Origin: Idiomarina sp. X4
GTDB lineage: Bacteria > Pseudomonadota > Gammaproteobacteria > Enterobacterales > Alteromonadaceae
NCBI RefSeq assembly: GCF_002808045.1
Contig: NZ_CP025000.1
Location: 682,001 to 746,000 of the forward strand
Length of the DNA: 64,000 nucleotides
Direction of reading: 5' to 3'
Under the pieces are notes generated by a model. That model saw only the letters and a program-made list of their open reading frames with translations, made no database searches and was not told the origin of the DNA. The position numbers were made by a program, and so were the translations under genes. Shown here one piece after another: positions 60,103 to 64,000 of this stretch (position 1 is its first letter; each line of letters begins with the position of its first letter).

Positions 60103-61462
60103 TCGCTGCCTCCACCGCTTGACAGAATACGTCACCACGATGCTCGAAGTTATCAAACTGATCAAAACTTGCACACGCTGGCGATAGCAGTACCATGTCT
60201 CCGGGTTGTACCAGTGATTTAGCAAGCTCTACCGCCTGCACAAGATCGTTAACCTGCCTCGACCCATTAAACAGCTGACCGATTTTCGGACCATCTTTAC
60301 CGATGGTTAGCAGTATGTCGACTTTGTCTAACGTGCCGGTTAATTCTTTAAAATCCGCACCTTTGCCATCTCCACCAGCAATCAATAAAAGCCGTCCGGT
60401 AATTGCGGGACGCAGGCCTTCCACTGCTGCAGCGGTTGCACCAATATTGGTAGCTTTTGAATCATTAACCCAAAGCACACCCGACTCCTGACTGACTAAC
60501 TGACAGCGGTGCGCTAACCCGTCAAAATTTTTCGCCGCTTCTACGGCGTCCTCTATAGAGATACCAAGCGACAATGCCAGACCCAGTGCAGCTTGTGCGT
60601 TTAATAAATTATGGACGCCTTGTAACTGAAGCTGGTCTGCCCTTAAAACCACTTCTCCTGCATAGGTAATAGCAACGGGACCGCTCGATTTATCGACATT
60701 GCCTCCCAGCAAACCAAAATCGTTTGGATGCGCATCTTTGCCAATGCTCAATACTTTCCCCGTGATGGGGTGAGGCCAGGTATCCTGCTGTTGACGATTC
60801 AGTACCCAGGTATCCGCGTTATTAAATATGCGTTGTTTAGCGGCAATATAGTCTTCAAGCGCATTATAACGATCAAGGTGATCGGCACTAATATTCAGCA
60901 ACGCCGCCGCTTTTAGTCTTAATTTTTCAGTTAGCTCCAGCTGGAAACTCGATAACTCAAGTACAACAGCGTCAGGTTTGCTATCAAGCTGCAGCAGGTC
61001 TAACACCGGTAACCCAATGTTTCCGGCTGCAACTACGTTTTTCCCGGCTAGCTGACCAATAAACTCAACCAATCGGGTCACGGTCGACTTACCATTTGAG
61101 CCGGTTACAGCAACCAGAGGGAAATCGACATTTTGAGCAAAGATTTCGATATCACCAACGACCGGAATACCCGCATCTCGAGCTAACGTTAACGGCTCTT
61201 CTCGAGAGTCAATGCCAGGGCTGGTAATTATTAAATCTGCGGCCAGGGTGTCTTCAATTTCCCAGTGTCGCGTGTTGAATTCAGCGCGTGGCATTATCGC
61301 TTTCGCATCTTCCAGGCCGGGCGGATTTTCGCGTGAGTCAAACACTCGTACATCCGCAATCAACGATGGCTTATTGGCAAGAAAACGCACAACTGAGACA
61401 CCCGTCTTACCAAGACCGAGTACCACAATGTGTTTTATTTTCTGCCAGTTTATCGTTGTCAT
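60086..61462 (-). CDS. murD: UDP-N-acetylmuramoylalanine-D-glutamate ligase
   Basis: Cytosolic ligase adding D-Glu, 458 residues (438 in E. coli). VLGLGKTGVSVVRFL at the N-terminus, ATP loop VTGSNGKSTVTRL, AADHLDRY-like ISADHLDRYNAL, and NDSKATNIGA. Start at 61462, 5 bp after the mraY stop, is favoured; the frame is open further (to 61525) but overlaps mraY. Confidence 0.96.
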   Translation of the reverse strand: MTTINWQKIKHIVVLGLGKTGVSVVRFLANKPSLIADVRVFDSRENPPGLEDAKAIMPRAEFNTRHWEIEDTLAADLIITSPGIDSREEPLTLARDAGIPVVGDIEIFAQNVDFPLVAVTGSNGKSTVTRLVEFIGQLAGKNVVAAGNIGLPVLDLLQLDSKPDAVVLELSSFQLELTEKLRLKAAALLNISADHLDRYNALEDYIAAKQRIFNNADTWVLNRQQQDTWPHPITGKVLSIGKDAHPNDFGLLGGNVDKSSGPVAITYAGEVVLRADQLQLQGVHNLLNAQAALGLALSLGISIEDAVEAAKNFDGLAHRCQLVSQESGVLWVNDSKATNIGATAAAVEGLRPAITGRLLLIAGGDGKGADFKELTGTLDKVDILLTIGKDGPKIGQLFNGSRQVNDLVQAVELAKSLVQPGDMVLLSPACASFDQFDNFEHRGDVFCQAVEAANGNRA

Positions 61463-61467
61463 TGTTG

Positions 61468-62550
61468 TTACCGAAGTTTCAGTGTTGCTAAACCAATTAG
61501 CACGAAAATTAACGACAATATCCAAAAGCGCACGATAACTCGCGGCTCTGGCCAGCCTTTCAGTTCATAATGGTGATGAATTGGCGCCATACGGAAAACT
61601 CGCTTTCCTCTGAGCTTGTAGGAGCCAACCTGGAGCATGACCGACACCGTTTCCATGACGAAAACGCCACCCATAATGAACAAAACCAGCTCCTGACGTA
61701 CCAGAATCGCAATAATGCCAAGCGCAGCACCAAGCGCCAGCGAACCTACATCGCCCATGAAGACCAGAGCCGGGTAGGTGTTAAACCATAAAAAGCCAAG
61801 CCCGGCGCCAACAATGGCGGCGCACACGACCAATAGCTCTGCGGTTAATGGTAAATAAGGAATTTGCAAATAATCGGCAAAATTTACGTTACCCGAGGCG
61901 TAGGCAAATATACCCAAGGCTGCCGCCACCATTACCGTTGGCATAATTGCTAAGCCATCGAGTCCATCGGTTAAGTTTACTGCGTTACTGGTGCCGACCA
62001 TGACGAAGTACGCCATCAAGATATAAAGCATGCCCAATTGCGGCATCACATCTTTAAAAAACGGAACGAGCAGCGCGGTCTCAGCCCCCATGGTACTGCT
62101 CCAGTACAGGTAAACCGCCGCCGCGCTGGCAATAACGGACTGCCAAAAATACTTCCATTTAGCAATGAGGCCTTTCGGATCTTTACGCACGACTTTGCGA
62201 TAGTCGTCGATAAATCCAATAATGCCGAAGCCTGTAATGACCAGTAACACAACCCACACGTAACGATTTTCTAAGTCAGCCCAAAGCAGTGAAGAGCCAA
62301 GCACCGCCGCGAGAATCAGAACCCCGCCCATAGTTGGTGTTCCACTTTTGCTTAAGTGACTTTGCGGACCGTCGTCACGCACTGTTTGGCCGATTTGCAA
62401 ACGCTGCAGGCGACGAATCAATGTTGGGCCTAACCAGAGCGACAGTACCAATGCCGTCAAGATGCTTAAAATGGCTCTCAACGTCAGGTAAGAAAACACG
62501 TTAAACGCGCTTTCAAATTGCATTAGGTACTCGGCCAACCAAACTAACAT
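61468..62550 (-). CDS. mraY: Phospho-MurNAc-pentapeptide transferase
   Basis: Inner-membrane enzyme forming lipid I, 360 residues, equal to E. coli. MLVWLAEYL and [13 protein letters not shown] at the start, [25 protein letters not shown] and [11 protein letters not shown] (catalytic aspartates) and [11 protein letters not shown]. Overlaps the murF end by 7 bp. Confidence 0.98.
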   Translation of the reverse strand: MLVWLAEYLMQFESAFNVFSYLTLRAILSILTALVLSLWLGPTLIRRLQRLQIGQTVRDDGPQSHLSKSGTPTMGGVLILAAVLGSSLLWADLENRYVWVVLLVITGFGIIGFIDDYRKVVRKDPKGLIAKWKYFWQSVIASAAAVYLYWSSTMGAETALLVPFFKDVMPQLGMLYILMAYFVMVGTSNAVNLTDGLDGLAIMPTVMVAAALGIFAYASGNVNFADYLQIPYLPLTAELLVVCAAIVGAGLGFLWFNTYPALVFMGDVGSLALGAALGIIAILVRQELVLFIMGGVFVMETVSVMLQVGSYKLRGKRVFRMAPIHHHYELKGWPEPRVIVRFWILSLIFVLIGLATLKLR

Positions 62551-63947
62551 GCGTGTTTATCCCCTATACTGCTGTGGCTCGCTACCGCGCTTTGCAACGC
62601 AGCGACGACGCGCTCCATATGCGCTGAACGTGAGCCTTTAACCAGCACTGTGACCGGCTGCGTTCCTTGTTGTTCTGTAAGTCTGTGTAAAATCGCCTGA
62701 ACTAACGCATCTAATTGACTGAAGTGCTTACCACCATGACCATTGAATACCTCGCTAGCACTCTGACTAAGCACTCCCAGGCTGTATAAATTATCAATGC
62801 CGGTACCTATAGCATGCTCGCCTATTTCTTCATGATAAGCTCGAGCATCAGCGCCGAGTTCGCCCATATCGCCCAAAACAAAAATTCGATAGCCGCTGTA
62901 GCTACCGAGTAAGTCGAGCGCCGCTTTGGTTGAGGCGACACTCGCATTGTACGTATCGTCAATGATACGTAAGTGCTCACTTACCTTAAGAGTAGTTAGG
63001 CGTCCTTTCGCTGGCGTCACCTGATTTAAGCCGCGAACAATATCTTCTACCGAAATACCCAACTGATAAGCTGCCGCTGCGGCTGACAGCGCATTGAGCA
63101 CATTATGATGGCCGCTTAGCTGTAAGGTGACGGTCTCAGCCTCGCCGTTAACATGTAACTTGAAGGTTGGCTGGCCCTCTTCATTCAATGTAATATCCGT
63201 TGCGTATACATCGGCTTCTTCTAATAAACCAAACGTCTGCCAGCGGTAGTTATCGCATACTGACTCCCAGCTCGAGCTGTATTCAGACTCTAGTGGGGTA
63301 ATCGCCACTCCCTGGCACCCCAGACCACGGAAAATCTCAGTTTTGGCTCGAGCAACGCCATGCACACTGCCAAAACCTTCGACATGCGCAGCACTGACAT
63401 TGTTTAATATTGCCACGTCCGGTTTGGTTAAATTGGTGGTATAGCCTATTTCTCCGGGATGATTCGCTCCCAATTCAATGACCGCATACTGGTGATGCTC
63501 TTCCAGGCGCAACAGGGTCAGTGGCACACCAATATCGTTATTAAAGTTGCCCGCGGTCGCCAGGGTGCTGGCTTTCAAAGACAGTATTGACGACAGCATT
63601 TCTTTAACGGTGGTTTTCCCGTTGCTGCCCGTAATAGCAACGGTTTTCGGAGCGACTTCTGCTTTCACTGCCGCACCGAGCAACCCCAGTGCATAACGCG
63701 TATCTTCAACGACAATTTGGCTTAATTCGGTTTGCTGCGGCTTCTCGACAAGTAAGGCTTGAGCACCACCTTGTCTGGCTTGTTCGGTAAATCGATGCGC
63801 ATCGAAGTTCGGCCCTTTTAACGCAATAAATAGCGCCCCGGTTAAGTCGTCACGCGTATCCGTTGATACCTTATTAATGGTTTTGTCTTCACCGACAAGA
63901 CGTCCATCAACTTTTTCCGCTATCCAGGCTAAGGTTACAGAAATCAT
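62544..63947 (-). CDS. murF: UDP-MurNAc-tripeptide-D-Ala-D-Ala ligase
   Basis: Cytosolic ligase adding D-Ala-D-Ala, 467 residues (452 in E. coli). ATP loop [26 protein letters not shown] and [12 protein letters not shown] are typical. The ATG at 63947 has AAGGAGA 7 bases upstream; a GTG at 63968 is in frame but precedes that site. Start overlaps the murE stop by 4 bp (ATGA). Confidence 0.97.
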   Translation of the reverse strand: MISVTLAWIAEKVDGRLVGEDKTINKVSTDTRDDLTGALFIALKGPNFDAHRFTEQARQGGAQALLVEKPQQTELSQIVVEDTRYALGLLGAAVKAEVAPKTVAITGSNGKTTVKEMLSSILSLKASTLATAGNFNNDIGVPLTLLRLEEHHQYAVIELGANHPGEIGYTTNLTKPDVAILNNVSAAHVEGFGSVHGVARAKTEIFRGLGCQGVAITPLESEYSSSWESVCDNYRWQTFGLLEEADVYATDITLNEEGQPTFKLHVNGEAETVTLQLSGHHNVLNALSAAAAAYQLGISVEDIVRGLNQVTPAKGRLTTLKVSEHLRIIDDTYNASVASTKAALDLLGSYSGYRIFVLGDMGELGADARAYHEEIGEHAIGTGIDNLYSLGVLSQSASEVFNGHGGKHFSQLDALVQAILHRLTEQQGTQPVTVLVKGSRSAHMERVVAALQSAVASHSSIGDKHAC

Positions 63948-64000
63948 GCGCAGTCTCCTTGCAGCCACTCGCTGACAACCGCTCGTTCGTTGTAATCAAT
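63944..64000 (-). CDS. murE: UDP-MurNAc-tripeptide synthetase MurE, last 18 codons
   Basis: Read from the right edge on the minus strand the frame gives [18 protein letters not shown] then TGA at 63946-63944. The DYxxRxVV pattern matches the end of MurE in other gammaproteobacteria, and murE is the expected neighbour upstream of murF. Only the C-terminal end is in the window, so the call rests on position plus this short match. Confidence 0.85.
   Translation of the reverse strand: MDYNERAVVSEWLQGDCA

Overview
The window is dense gammaproteobacterial chromosome. Gene content and order suggest Alteromonadales, most likely Idiomarina or a close relative. This is an inference from gene order and protein character (for example acidic halophile-like linkers), not from a database match. 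No rRNA, tRNA, CRISPR array, prophage, transposase or plasmid function was recognised.

Layout. 1-2826 (+): 3' part of ahcY, a GNAT acetyltransferase with a Cys-rich tail, and an FAD oxidoreductase. 2829-3148: two long structured repeats between convergent genes. 3155-6499 (-): secreted alpha/beta hydrolase, then a NatA/NatB-type ABC exporter. 6649-9580 (-): DUF3718-like protein, folA, obg, rpmA, rplU. 9750-12802: ispB, a 489-bp repeat-rich gap, mdh, argR. 12778-16511: DyP peroxidase, DUF885 lipoprotein, and a RelE/Phd-type toxin-antitoxin pair bracketed by REP palindromes. 16783-24627: acnB, an RND pump with lipoprotein adaptor, and a divergent LysR regulator. 24811-31713 (-): a Cus-type metal efflux system whose adaptor gene is split by a frameshift, a small Cys/His-rich protein and an M13 peptidase. 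31847-38600 (-): lpdA, aceF, aceE, pdhR with a PdhR box. 38687-46485: ampE, ampD, nadC, pilABCD, coaE, zapD, yacG. 46495-51122: mutT, secA, an M23 peptidase, dciA. 51123-64000 (-): lpxC and the division and cell-wall (dcw) cluster from ftsZ back to the last 18 codons of murE.

How the genes work together. The dcw cluster makes lipid II (MurE, MurF, MraY, MurD, MurG, MurC, Ddl) and the early divisome (FtsW, FtsQ, FtsA, FtsZ). LpxC starts lipid A synthesis. AmpD and AmpE belong to muropeptide recycling and its surroundings. PdhR and the pyruvate dehydrogenase complex, AcnB and Mdh form a central-carbon set. PilABCD is a compact type IV pilus operon sharing its transcription unit with coaE, zapD and yacG.

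Main unusual points. (1) A family of structured intergenic repeats: two covarying core types with CATCC-type loops, each enclosed by long element-specific inverted arms, sitting at or against stop codons. (2) A GTAG-headed REP palindrome family with inverted pairs, which also brackets the toxin-antitoxin pair. (3) Apparent one-base frameshifts in homopolymers that remove the membrane-targeting helix of FtsA and separate the signal peptide and metal-binding domain from CusB. Both look like one missing base, so sequencing error must be excluded first. (4) A hairpin that buries the pilA ribosome binding site.
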